Of a stretch of DNA of 64,000 nt, positions 50,022-58,783 are shown piece after piece. Positions within the stretch are counted from its first letter, which is position 1. Every line of letters begins with the position of its first letter. This stretch comes from Bdellovibrionales bacterium (GTDB taxonomy: Bacteria; Bdellovibrionota; Bdellovibrionia; Bdellovibrionales; UBA1609), in the NCBI GenBank assembly GCA_020850475.1, contig JADZEO010000155.1, forward strand, positions 20,339 to 84,338, in the 5' to 3' direction. The notes beneath the pieces are model-generated. The model had not been told where the DNA came from. It worked only from the letters and a program-made list of their open reading frames with translations, and did not search any database. The position numbers and the translations under genes are program-made.

Positions 50022-51389
50022 ATGCTCAAGGGTCTTCGCTTAATCGGAATTTGCGCCGCGATTTTTTTTGCCGTTTCGAACTTTGGAATTATGGCTTCAG
50101 CCCAAAACGCCAATACCTTAAAAGCCTGCGCGAGTTTTAAGGCGAAGTTGACCCAAGAGGGACTGGCGACCTTTGCAACTCTCGAAGTTCCTCTCGACTA
50201 CCACCAGGCCGAAACTTCACCGAAGATTTCAATTTTTTATTGGCTTAGGAAGGGCACGGACCCGGCCAAAACTCCACTTCTGCTGATTCACGGCGGCGTC
50301 GGTGGCAACTCTTCTCGCTACTACGAGGTTTTCAAAAATAGCACCTACCCCGGTGACATTCTAGTGATCGACAATCGCAATGAGGGTTGCTCCAACGTTC
50401 AAGGCTACCAAGAACTCCCCGCCAACTACGCTCACTTTCGCGCGCGCAATGTTGTTCATGATCTGGAGCGACTGCGGATGCATTTGTACGGAACCCCGAC
50501 CAAATGGCGGATCTTCGGACAGAGTCGTGGTGGCGCCATCTCCCACTATTATCTTGAGATGTACCCCGAAGCTTTGGAGTCCGTCCAAACTCACGGCTGG
50601 ACGATGATGACCGAAGCCAATATGCGCCAGTACACCTTCTTACGCTCGCACTACAGCGCTCGAGCGAGCGATCGATTTGCCCTTAAGTTCCCCGACGCCG
50701 CGGCCGTCCTTCGTCAGGCGCAAGACCATTTTGAATTGAACAAAACCTGTCTTCCGCTCAATCTCGGTCAGGCCGACTTGCCGCCGCCACAACAACCGCA
50801 GGTTTGTGGGCGCTACCTCACCGATGGCGTTTCTTACCGGTTGTCCAATTTTGCCAAGTGGGGTGATTTGGCGACCCAGATCGTGAGTCTAAAAAATCCG
50901 GATGGACAGTTGGATGTCGGCAAAGCCGTCAGCTACTTTCAAAAGGAACTCAATGCCAACATTTACGTTCAGTATTTTAACTACATCCTAGGCACCAACG
51001 GCCTCGATGTGGGTTCTCCGTCTCCTCATAACTTTGAACGTATCCTTCAAGATCCACAGCTCATGCAAGCCCTCGTATCCGAGGGTCGCTTCGTGGCGAA
51101 CCTCGTTTACCCGGCCTATCTCGCCCTGGGTTTTCCCGGACAACTCGGTGATGTCGACCCGGTGGATTACTCAAAGATCATGAGTTTTTTGCGACAGTAC
51201 CAAGCCCGCAATGGCGAGCGTTTCCACTTTACTCTCTTCTCAAGCTTCTATGATACCGTCGCCGGCCCCGAAATGTTCTGGGATGAAAAGACCTCGTTGG
51301 GAGATATGGTCGAAGTCTTTTCCTTACACAACTCGGGCCACGAGGGCTGGCAAACCGAGCCTGACGTCATGAAGCGCCTTCTCAGATAA
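50022..51389 (+). CDS. Secreted alpha/beta hydrolase, S33 peptidase-like (455 aa)
   Basis: The start ATG 50022 (GGGGGTTAAG upstream) gives a clean signal peptide (cleavage near A-S-A-Q). L-L-I-H-G-G-V-G-G is the oxyanion-hole strand, F-G-Q-S-R-G-G holds the nucleophile Ser, and L-H-N-S-G-H-E-G the catalytic His near the C-terminus; the acid residue probably lies in S-S-F-Y-D. These features match prolyl-aminopeptidase/TAP-like hydrolases of family S33. Probably digests peptides outside the cell or in the periplasm. Confidence 0.85.
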   Translation: MLKGLRLIGICAAIFFAVSNFGIMASAQNANTLKACASFKAKLTQEGLATFATLEVPLDYHQAETSPKISIFYWLRKGTDPAKTPLLLIHGGVGGNSSRYYEVFKNSTYPGDILVIDNRNEGCSNVQGYQELPANYAHFRARNVVHDLERLRMHLYGTPTKWRIFGQSRGGAISHYYLEMYPEALESVQTHGWTMMTEANMRQYTFLRSHYSARASDRFALKFPDAAAVLRQAQDHFELNKTCLPLNLGQADLPPPQQPQVCGRYLTDGVSYRLSNFAKWGDLATQIVSLKNPDGQLDVGKAVSYFQKELNANIYVQYFNYILGTNGLDVGSPSPHNFERILQDPQLMQALVSEGRFVANLVYPAYLALGFPGQLGDVDPVDYSKIMSFLRQYQARNGERFHFTLFSSFYDTVAGPEMFWDEKTSLGDMVEVFSLHNSGHEGWQTEPDVMKRLLR

Positions 51390-51406
51390 CTCGCAATTGG
51401 CCGAGA

Positions 51407-51997
51407 CTACGGCCGAGGCCACTGGCACGTCGCCTGACGGGCCTCCCACACAGCTTTGCTTTTGCGATAATCGCCCTGGGCTGCTTCCTCATCGCAATAA
51501 AAAAACCTAAGAGTAATGCTCGCGCGAAAAAATTCACCTTCTTCTTTGAGATAGCGATCTTGCGCCGTATAGGCCTGTCGTTCAGTTTCATAGACCGCAT
51601 CGCACCCATTAAAAATTTCGGCTCCGCGAGCTCGATACTGAAGGGAATGAATAATCTCGTGGATCACAAAGGAATAATCAAAGGGTCTAAAATTCGAAGT
51701 TATCAATAGGTCATTTAAAACCAATATTCGGTACTCGATATCGTCAAACACCGCCGCCAGATTGCGACAATTTTCAGGATCTTGGGGGCACACAATTCGA
51801 TTGAGATCTGACTTTGATACCTGATAAATCGGCGGCATTTCGTCAATCGGATAGGCCGGAAGCCCTGATAGTCGAACGGCTTTCTCGAACATATAGCTCA
51901 GGACTTCCTGGTCCGAGATCCGCTTGAACTGAGAAGCCTGTCCCCAGGCTCCCAAGGATCCCACCGAAAGACAAACTGAAAGGAAAATCCCTTTCAT
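51407..51997 (-). CDS. Exported zinc-metallopeptidase-like protein (196 aa)
   Basis: A signal peptide (A-W-G-Q) precedes a domain with V-I-H-E-I-I-H-S-L-Q, an H-E-x-x-H zinc site, and Y-E-T-E-R-Q-A-Y downstream as the possible third ligand. The catalytic Glu is present. It resembles small single-domain zincins of unknown specificity. ATG 51997 is used rather than an upstream TTG. Confidence 0.75.
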   Translation of the reverse strand: MKGIFLSVCLSVGSLGAWGQASQFKRISDQEVLSYMFEKAVRLSGLPAYPIDEMPPIYQVSKSDLNRIVCPQDPENCRNLAAVFDDIEYRILVLNDLLITSNFRPFDYSFVIHEIIHSLQYRARGAEIFNGCDAVYETERQAYTAQDRYLKEEGEFFRASITLRFFYCDEEAAQGDYRKSKAVWEARQATCQWPRP

Positions 51998-52018
51998 CTT
52001 CAAATTAGCGTCCTTTGT

Positions 52019-52600
52019 TTACTTGCACTTAAAAATAAGTGATTCGTTAACGTCATCGCCATCGTCAGAGTAGGCAATCACGACCAGCATCGCCTCGCCC
52101 GTGCCACGCCAATCCCGCCACAATTTTGAGCGTTGATTCAGGATCTTCGCGGTCTCAGCCGGATCGTCACCATACTCAGTGTTAATATACTCGGCTTTCT
52201 TGAACTTCCAACCCCACAAATTCATTTGCTCGGTATAAAAGCTCCCCGCTAAGGCAAAGACCAAGTCCACTACAGGTTGCCCGCCCTGACCCGTGTAGCA
52301 AGTCCCGCGCATATCGGAATTCGGGATGTTCTCAGAACGCAAGTACTCTTCGCTACCAAGAGCTTTGGTGGCTTTTGCAACTGCTGCCGAAACTTGCTCG
52401 TGTTTCTCGTATGCTTTATTCAGGTCGTCAGTTGAGATTTCGAAATAAAGTGGCAGCGTTGAAAGTCCCTTCGCCTTGAGCTTCACATTCAGCTGAGCCG
52501 CCGTAACGCCTTCTTCAGTCATGACCGGAATTCTCAAGCTGGACTTAGCCCACGCACTCGATGCCAACATGATGATTGCCAATACCAATATTTTTTTCAT
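52019..52600 (-). CDS. Exported hypothetical protein (193 aa)
   Basis: ATG 52600 with GGGGGGAATC upstream. A signal peptide with cleavage near A-W-A-K is followed by a mixed alpha/beta domain with two Cys and a C-terminal I-F-K-C-K. No family recognised. Same direction as the peptidase-like gene 20 bases downstream. Confidence 0.7.
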   Translation of the reverse strand: MKKILVLAIIMLASSAWAKSSLRIPVMTEEGVTAAQLNVKLKAKGLSTLPLYFEISTDDLNKAYEKHEQVSAAVAKATKALGSEEYLRSENIPNSDMRGTCYTGQGGQPVVDLVFALAGSFYTEQMNLWGWKFKKAEYINTEYGDDPAETAKILNQRSKLWRDWRGTGEAMLVVIAYSDDGDDVNESLIFKCK

Positions 52601-52703
52601 GATTCCCCCCCCTAGGAAATGCCTCATTAATTCAACTCACACCAAGGCCTACCACTTGTGGACAATCGAGGGAAACTGACTTTTTTTGTGAAAAACATTA
52701 CAA

Positions 52704-53456
52704 TTACACGCCTAGCAAAGCGCGTTTTTCTGACGTAAACGTATAGCTGGAGTCAAATTTGGAGAAGGTCGAATGTTTGAGCTCAAACCGTCGCACCAGC
52801 TCACGCATCCAATGCGGTAACTTCAGTTCGCATTTGAGCTCAAGCACGATACTCGACTGAGGACTATTGTAAATGTCGGTGCTATCGTAGTTGGCGTAAG
52901 CGGCGAGGTTAGGAAAGATTCGGAAATCAGTCTCTGGGTAACAACGCAACGAGCGATCGAAGGTTACGCGCGTATAGGGCTCATCCAGACCGAAGAAGGC
53001 CAACCGGCGATACTGGGTCATGATTCGCGGCTCAAGACCCAATTTCCATATTTGATAGCAAATCGCGGGAAAAAATCGTTGCTCTAAATCGGGATTGCAC
53101 TCACTCGCCCCTCCAGACCGTATAAATTCCAAGGTCTCTGGGCGGGAGAGCGTCACTCGCTTTTTAGCCACCATCCCGTTGACCTTGCGCTTAATTTCTA
53201 AAAATGCCGGGAAGGTCTTGGGCTCTTCGCCATAAGTGCGAATGCGCACCGAAAAGCGATCGGCCAAGCCCTTTCGCTTGTGCTCGAGCAAGGTCATTTG
53301 CGGAGTGTCCAAATAAAGTGAATTAATGGTGTAGTAGCCATCGGTCGCCAGAGCTGAGTGTTTGTCTAACTGACAATAACTCCCGAGGTAGGCGCAGATG
53401 GCATCGGCCTTGTTTTGATCGATATGGAATTTTAATTCACGTCGAAACAAATCCAT
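52704..53456 (-). CDS. VTC-domain (polyphosphate polymerase-like) protein (250 aa)
   Basis: The tunnel-type VTC domain fills the protein. Visible signature residues are R-R-E-L-K-F near the N-terminus, V-R-I-R-T-Y, F-L-E-I-K-R-K, K-K-R-V, V-T-F-D-R-S-L-R and L-E-L-K at the C-terminal end. These basic and acidic side chains line the tunnel that binds nucleotide, metal and polyphosphate in yeast Vtc4. No signal peptide, so cytoplasmic. Bacterial relatives are often linked to DUF4956 genes, as here. Whether it makes polyphosphate or acts on another triphosphate is not known. Confidence 0.88.
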   Translation of the reverse strand: MDLFRRELKFHIDQNKADAICAYLGSYCQLDKHSALATDGYYTINSLYLDTPQMTLLEHKRKGLADRFSVRIRTYGEEPKTFPAFLEIKRKVNGMVAKKRVTLSRPETLEFIRSGGASECNPDLEQRFFPAICYQIWKLGLEPRIMTQYRRLAFFGLDEPYTRVTFDRSLRCYPETDFRIFPNLAAYANYDSTDIYNSPQSSIVLELKCELKLPHWMRELVRRFELKHSTFSKFDSSYTFTSEKRALLGV

Positions 53457-53465
53457 AGGCCCTCG

Positions 53466-54665
53466 CTATTTGAGTTCCGCCCAACGGGGGTCAAGAAAGT
53501 TGGTCGTTGCCATCTTGGCAAAATATCCCAGCTCCCGAAGCAGTCCCAAGTAAGTGGCATAGAGATCGAGGGTGCGATCCAATACTTCGCGATCCGCATC
53601 AAATTTGGATTGCTTCACGGCCAACAAGGTTTCAATGTCTTTTGATTGACTGAGTTTTTTTCGAGCCGAATTCATTCGCTCGAGCTTTGACTGAGCCACC
53701 TTAAGCGCTTCGATCGAACCACTCAGCTGCCGCAATAACGACTCGATCTGAAGCTGGTCACTCTTGCGCTCAACCTCCAACTCTGTTTCTTTGGCCCGTA
53801 CCAGGGCACTCTCGCGCTCTTGGGTTGCGCGATCAAATCTTACAAACGGAAGGTTAAAACCGACTCGTAGTGAATTGTCCTGATTTTCCGTGTCATGGCG
53901 CAGATCAATGTGCGAAACCAGTTTCCGCTCATCTGCCCACTTCACCTCCTGATCGATCCTCTCAAGGCGAGTTTCCACGGCCTTTCGTTGCAAAGCCAGA
54001 CTTGCATGAGCTTGGCCTCCCATCGCAATTTGAATCTTCTCGACCAACCGCTGAGCTCGACTGCGCAAGGTGGACGTCAAGTTTTCCGCCTTGCCCGCGT
54101 CAAGCGACTCCTTCTCACCCAGGCGTCCCCGAAGGGCGGCTAATTCGCCCTGAACTTGCTGGGCGCCCAGACTCTCCCGCAAAAGTTCCTTGGCGTTGGA
54201 TTTGGCGGACGTCATGAGGGTCAAATTCTTCTCGACAATTCGATCCAACTCCCGTTGCCGCTCAGACAACAAGGCCACGGACCGAGACAATAAAATTCTC
54301 TCGACCACTTGGAGGTGAGCCAAAAAGCGCAGCTCATTGCTGGCCAGTTGGTCCGACAGACCGTTAAGCTCCTGTGACAGCTTTTGCGACTCTCCGGTCA
54401 TCGCAAGCTCTCTCACGCTCTTCAGATTGAATCGCAGAATGTGGGTCTGGTTACTGTCACCTTCATCGGCGCCATATTGGTATTCCAAAGACTGAATCGG
54501 CACCACGCGGTCTAAGGCGGTCGAGCCCACGGTGGTCCCGACTGAAGAACCAGCCCCATTGCGACTCAAAGCCTCACTCAGAATGAGGGCGATCGAGTCC
54601 GCCGCCCGCGCCTGGGGCCAGCCGCACATCACAACTAATAACCCTAAAATTATTTTGCTAAGCAT
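53466..54665 (-). CDS. TolC-family outer-membrane protein (399 aa)
   Basis: A signal peptide (cleavage near A-R-A-A-D) precedes two long helical repeats with R-Q-R-E-L-D-R-I-V and beta segments including R-V-G-F-N-L-P-F-V-R-F. Standard length for TolC proteins. It overlaps the HlyD gene by 16 bases and is followed by the VTC gene. Together with HlyD it should form the outer part of an exporter; no ABC or RND pump gene is nearby. Confidence 0.82.
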   Translation of the reverse strand: MLSKIILGLLVVMCGWPQARAADSIALILSEALSRNGAGSSVGTTVGSTALDRVVPIQSLEYQYGADEGDSNQTHILRFNLKSVRELAMTGESQKLSQELNGLSDQLASNELRFLAHLQVVERILLSRSVALLSERQRELDRIVEKNLTLMTSAKSNAKELLRESLGAQQVQGELAALRGRLGEKESLDAGKAENLTSTLRSRAQRLVEKIQIAMGGQAHASLALQRKAVETRLERIDQEVKWADERKLVSHIDLRHDTENQDNSLRVGFNLPFVRFDRATQERESALVRAKETELEVERKSDQLQIESLLRQLSGSIEALKVAQSKLERMNSARKKLSQSKDIETLLAVKQSKFDADREVLDRTLDLYATYLGLLRELGYFAKMATTNFLDPRWAELK

Positions 54666-55549
54666 ACCTGACTCTCAACCGCCACCCGCTCCTCGGGGTT
54701 CGGCCTCGCCGACTTTTCAGAGGTCATACGAATTTGCACCTTCTCGGCCATCAAAAATGGATTGTCCTCCGGAATCGCGATCACCACTTCGCGCCCATAA
54801 TAGACGGTCCCTAACGGGGGCTGCAGGCGGGCAGGAAAGGGCGTGATCCGGCTTCCTAAGGAGACGATTTCACCCTTGATCGCCCGCGGCTCTCCGGAGA
54901 TGGACTCAACCACCACCCAACCACCCACGCGAAAGTCGGAGAGCCGATTTTCGTTAACAAATCCGTAAACGACATTGGGCAGACGATTCGAAAACGTGAG
55001 GATGGCCTGAAACGGTGCGACCGATTCGTTGGCCTTGTAATTGACAGAAGCCACCACACCATCGTGAGGAGCTCGTCGAATGGCCATCGCCTTTTGGGCC
55101 TTGACTTGGTCGAGCTGTGCTTCCAAACCCCGAATCTCGCCGTCGAGGGGAGACTCCAATTTACGCTGTGCTCGACGGCCGCGCGACTTACGCTCTTGGC
55201 TCAGACTGACCACCAAGGCATTACGCAATTCCCGCTGGGCCTTGAGGGTTTCCAATTGAGTCTGAAGTTCTGCAAGCTTCAAATTGACTTCCGTTTGCTC
55301 AACTTCAATTAATGCTTCACCTTGCTTGACCGCCTGCCCAGGGAGTACAAACACCCGGCGCACGATGACGGGCGAGTCAAAGCTCACAGCAATTTCCTTG
55401 GCATCGGCTATTCCCAAAATCTGCAGATCAGGACGCGATACATAGTTCTGCAAGAAGACAATGCCCAATGCACTCAGGATCAGCGCCACGACCAGTTTGC
55501 GATTGACCTGGCAAACGTCCTTGAATCGGTGCCAAAGTTCAAACTTCAT
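54650..55549 (-). CDS. HlyD-family membrane-fusion protein (299 aa)
   Basis: The ATG at 55549 starts inside the DUF4956 gene (11-base overlap); an earlier in-frame start is not supported. One anchor helix (K-L-V-V-A-L-I-L-S-A-L-G) is followed by a biotinyl-lipoyl-like part (G-Q-A-V-K-Q-G-E-A-L-I-E-V), a coiled coil of about 60 residues, the returning lipoyl half (A-P-H-D-G-V-V-A) and a beta-barrel. A complete, if short, adaptor. Confidence 0.88.
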   Translation of the reverse strand: MKFELWHRFKDVCQVNRKLVVALILSALGIVFLQNYVSRPDLQILGIADAKEIAVSFDSPVIVRRVFVLPGQAVKQGEALIEVEQTEVNLKLAELQTQLETLKAQRELRNALVVSLSQERKSRGRRAQRKLESPLDGEIRGLEAQLDQVKAQKAMAIRRAPHDGVVASVNYKANESVAPFQAILTFSNRLPNVVYGFVNENRLSDFRVGGWVVVESISGEPRAIKGEIVSLGSRITPFPARLQPPLGTVYYGREVVIAIPEDNPFLMAEKVQIRMTSEKSARPNPEERVAVESQVCLAK

Positions 55550-56222
55550 GGGCTTTGTCCTGCATAAACAAGTTAATATCTCGCGCCGAAGGCAGCTGCG
55601 CCAGTTCATTGATGATCGAGCCCTGAGAACGAGGATCGCGTAAGCGCAGCTGGTAGGAGAGATCCAATCGTGCCCCCTGCCCTGCATCCTTCATCGCTAG
55701 AATTGAAAAGCGTCGCGAGTACTTTGACAAAATCCGATCAACGCTCGTTTTAGCCTCAAGCTGGTTGTCCACCTGCAAGCGAACCACGCCATCGTAGTCT
55801 GACTCGACACTAAAGGGTATGTTGTGAACGACAAAGACCGCGATGCAAAAGAAGATCACTGAAACCAGGGCAATAGGATAGGCATAAACTCCGCAAGCCA
55901 AACCTGCCGCGAGCGAAGCGAACATGAACATCATATCTCGTGAGTCTTTGATGTTGGTGCGAAATCGCAGTAACGAAAACGCCCCCATCATTCCCAAACC
56001 CCTCGCCATGCTGTCGCCAATGGCTTGCATGGCCACGGAGGTCAACAAGGGAGCAAAGATTACCGCCTGGATAAAAGCTCGAGAATAGGTCAAGCCATTA
56101 AAGGTTCGGACATAGGTCACGGCAATGGTTACACCTAAAACGAAGGCCAATAGGCACGTATAGACAATATCGATTAGATTCGCATTTAATAGCGTTGATT
56201 TAATGACTGCATGGTCAAGCAT
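55539..56222 (-). CDS. DUF4956-domain membrane protein (227 aa)
   Basis: Three to four transmembrane helices fill the N-terminal half, with the conserved loop F-S-L-L-R-F-R-T-N-I-K-D-S-R-D-M (about residues 80-95). The C-terminal half is cytoplasmic and has an alpha/beta fold. The family is of unknown function and often stands next to VTC-domain genes. GGGGGCGG precedes the ATG. First gene of the four-gene locus. Confidence 0.88.
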   Translation of the reverse strand: MLDHAVIKSTLLNANLIDIVYTCLLAFVLGVTIAVTYVRTFNGLTYSRAFIQAVIFAPLLTSVAMQAIGDSMARGLGMMGAFSLLRFRTNIKDSRDMMFMFASLAAGLACGVYAYPIALVSVIFFCIAVFVVHNIPFSVESDYDGVVRLQVDNQLEAKTSVDRILSKYSRRFSILAMKDAGQGARLDLSYQLRLRDPRSQGSIINELAQLPSARDINLFMQDKAHEV

Positions 56223-56570
56223 CTGCCGCCCCCCTCATTTGGTCAGCTGACTCTTTCACACTGAAATTTGATATCCCCGATTGAAGTTGTTAACTCGTGG
56301 GAGCGAATTTACCTGACGATGGTCGGTATCGCCACCGACCTTCGCCTGGACCGAAAACATTCCCAAAATTGATCACAAGTTCGACAAATCGCCGCCTCCA
56401 CCCCGCGATTCCTTTGATTTCAATCAAGCCCTTGGAAAACGTTTCACAAATTGTCCAGACGACTCCCCCGCAGTGGTGGTCAGGAAAACCAGACTAGCTA
56501 CGGAACTGCGAGTTATCTAAAATTATAGAAGATTAACCAACCCCCATCCTTCAACGGGTTATTGAGATTT
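56223..56570. other. Intergenic region, divergent promoters expected
   Basis: About 350 bases between divergent genes. I see no convincing coding frame, strong palindrome or RNA gene here. Confidence 0.5.
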
Positions 56571-57842
56571 ATGGTGAGTGCGAAGACTTTTTGGTGTGTT
56601 CTAGCGACCTTGCTGTTTGGATTTTCTCTTACAACTTCTGCTACCACTGAAAACGAGCAGCTGATTAACTCCTATCTAAAAATCTATCGGGCTTCCAAAT
56701 CACCTAAAGATCTGCTGTCTCGTTTACCGAGGGTTGACGCTCATGCCTACGCGGTCCTCAGCAAAGCCCTCGGCTCCGAGTTTAGCTCACCATTGCCGCG
56801 CTTGGATTTTGACCTCAACAAATCAGAAATCATGGTTGGCAAAGTCCATCTGAGGGTTGTGAACCTTAAAGAAGGATCCTTTTTAATCGAGGGCCGACCC
56901 TACCAATATCTCGGCAACGAGGGCTTTGATCACAATCTCAAGCGCTTTTTGGAAACCCTCGCAAAAAAACCAACTCAATCCGCCCGACGGTGGGATTGGC
57001 TCCTCCCTGAGGCCTGGGCCGAGGCCCACAACTTTGACCTCATGCCGGGAGTGGACCCCGTTGAAGCCCGCGACCAACTCAGCACGGCGACGGGCGTGCT
57101 TGCTGCGAGTCCCTGGATGAGTTCTCTCATCTACAACAGCACTAATGTTGTGTCGTCGGCGGCCTTTGGGAGCAATTTCTTTGAACACTCTGCTGGCGGA
57201 GCCATCGGCAGGACAGGATTTTACGGAGCCTTAGCGCCCTTTGTGTACTACGGAAGTAACTTTGTCACCGCCAACGCTCCGGGTGTCCCCGATTGCGTCG
57301 ACCAAGCCTATGCCTTGGCGCGAATCATGAACGAAGGCCAAATTAATCTAAAAGAGCTCAAGTGTAACAATTGGTCGGCGTTTGTTCCACTCCAAGTTGC
57401 CTTTACCGCTCCTGGAAACGACCGCGAGTTTCGTTTCGACATTGACTGGTTCACCGTAGGAATTCGCAACCGCTCGCTCGTGCAATCGATTGCTCGGGTG
57501 GGCCCTAACACCATTTATGAGTTCAGTCGCGATGATTTGGTGGGCGTACGCCTCGAATCTCCGGTGGTTGGACCGAATGACGAAAACAGCGGCCGAGTGG
57601 AGACTCGCATCCTCACCTCGGCCTCGACCGGACCCGATCTGGAGCTTTTTAATCAACACAAGAACGCCTTTGAGCGCTATCGCCGCGTGATGAGGGAAGT
57701 CGCCCGCAACAACTCTTGCTATCGTTGCCAAAATGAGTTTGCCCGCATCCTGGTCCGTCGTTCAGGTTACCAACCCTATCGAGTCGCAAATCCCACCGGT
57801 GGGACTCCACCCTCGGGGTCGACCCCACCGACCACCCGCTAA
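56571..57842 (+). CDS. Exported hypothetical protein (423 aa)
   Basis: ATG 56571 is preferred to the TTG at 56562. A signal peptide (cleavage near T-S-A-T) is followed by a helical region, a middle domain with W-M-S-S-L-I-Y-N-S-T-N-V-V and A-N-A-P-G-V-P-D-C-V-D-Q-A-Y-A-L, which has the look of a Cys-containing enzyme or transglutaminase-like core, and a C-terminal C-Y-R-C-Q pair and Pro/Ser/Thr-rich tail. The assignment to any family is not secure. Confidence 0.7.
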   Translation: MVSAKTFWCVLATLLFGFSLTTSATTENEQLINSYLKIYRASKSPKDLLSRLPRVDAHAYAVLSKALGSEFSSPLPRLDFDLNKSEIMVGKVHLRVVNLKEGSFLIEGRPYQYLGNEGFDHNLKRFLETLAKKPTQSARRWDWLLPEAWAEAHNFDLMPGVDPVEARDQLSTATGVLAASPWMSSLIYNSTNVVSSAAFGSNFFEHSAGGAIGRTGFYGALAPFVYYGSNFVTANAPGVPDCVDQAYALARIMNEGQINLKELKCNNWSAFVPLQVAFTAPGNDREFRFDIDWFTVGIRNRSLVQSIARVGPNTIYEFSRDDLVGVRLESPVVGPNDENSGRVETRILTSASTGPDLELFNQHKNAFERYRRVMREVARNNSCYRCQNEFARILVRRSGYQPYRVANPTGGTPPSGSTPPTTR

Positions 57843-57925
57843 GCGGCACACCGGGCTGGGGCCCGATGGTGGTCCCCGCCTCAAAAAAACGCGCCTCTAT
57901 CCCGCCTAAACTCAAATCTTTTCAA

Positions 57926-58510
57926 TTAGGGAGTTGTAGTTACGCAGTCTCCAGTGTCGAAAGTAACGAGGAACCCATCAAAGCTCGCTGGTGGGTCGTC
58001 GTAAATGACCGAAGTAGTCCCACCAGACTTAGCAAAGTTCCATTTTCCAAAATCCAACGGGTTCTCGATATCATAGTAAACGCTGCAGGAGGCCCCTGAT
58101 GCTTGCGATGACAAATGGAAAGCAGATGAGCTGTAGCTACGACTTGCCTCATAAACCGTACATTGCGCCAGGACGTCGCCCGTCGAAAAGGTAGTAATTG
58201 AGTATATGAACCGCAAACCTGAAGGCACCGATGATGGTGACTTGGAACATTGAACCTTGTTGACAACCGTTAGACCGTCAGAACCCTTGATGTTCAGAGT
58301 TAACCAACCCGATGATTTGCATACTTGGAAGGTGTTGTCGGCTTCAATATAGTAGAGTCTACCAACGATACCGCCCGAGCATATTGGGAGATCCGTGGCT
58401 GACGTCACCGAAAAAGTCGCCCAAGCCGGCTCACCTCCACCGCCTCCACCCTTGTTGCATGCCAAAAGCGCCAGCACAAAAATTACCACCAACGTGACTC
58501 TAGTCTCCAT
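57926..58510 (-). CDS. Lipoprotein (194 aa)
   Basis: ATG 58510 has GGTGGGGGTAGG upstream. The signal peptide ends in the lipobox L-A-L-L-A-C, followed by a six-Gly run and a beta-rich domain with six Cys. Pattern L-Y-Y-I-E-A-D-N-T-F-Q-V-C-K resembles short surface domains that appear repeatedly in Bdellovibrio-type lipoproteins. Function unknown. Confidence 0.75.
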   Translation of the reverse strand: METRVTLVVIFVLALLACNKGGGGGGEPAWATFSVTSATDLPICSGGIVGRLYYIEADNTFQVCKSSGWLTLNIKGSDGLTVVNKVQCSKSPSSVPSGLRFIYSITTFSTGDVLAQCTVYEASRSYSSSAFHLSSQASGASCSVYYDIENPLDFGKWNFAKSGGTTSVIYDDPPASFDGFLVTFDTGDCVTTTP

Positions 58511-58757
58511 TACGCCTACCCCCACCTAGTCCTCTATACATTATTTATTTCCCATTCTCTGCGCCACCATTTTACTTGCGCTGTAACTCTTACAAAATAC
58601 AATCCGTTCCCACAGACCACCTAAGTCCATCACTCTTAAACCCGCAAAGTAGTCACACTTACAACCCATTGACCATTTCCTTTTTTCAAGAGCCATTTTA
58701 ATTGGAGCCCCACCGCGCTATATTGGCGCCCTTAAACTCGATTTCTAAAAACCTAAG

Positions 58758-58773
58758 TCGCCAAGTCTGGCGA
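58758..58773 (+). promoter_or_regulatory. Hairpin touching the ribosome site of the next gene
   Basis: TCGCCA at 58758-58763 and TGGCGA at 58768-58773 pair perfectly with a 4-base loop. The GAGGAG ribosome site begins at 58772, so the stem covers its first two bases. It could modulate translation of the gene at 58784. Confidence 0.45.
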
Positions 58774-58783
58774 GGAGTTGGTT

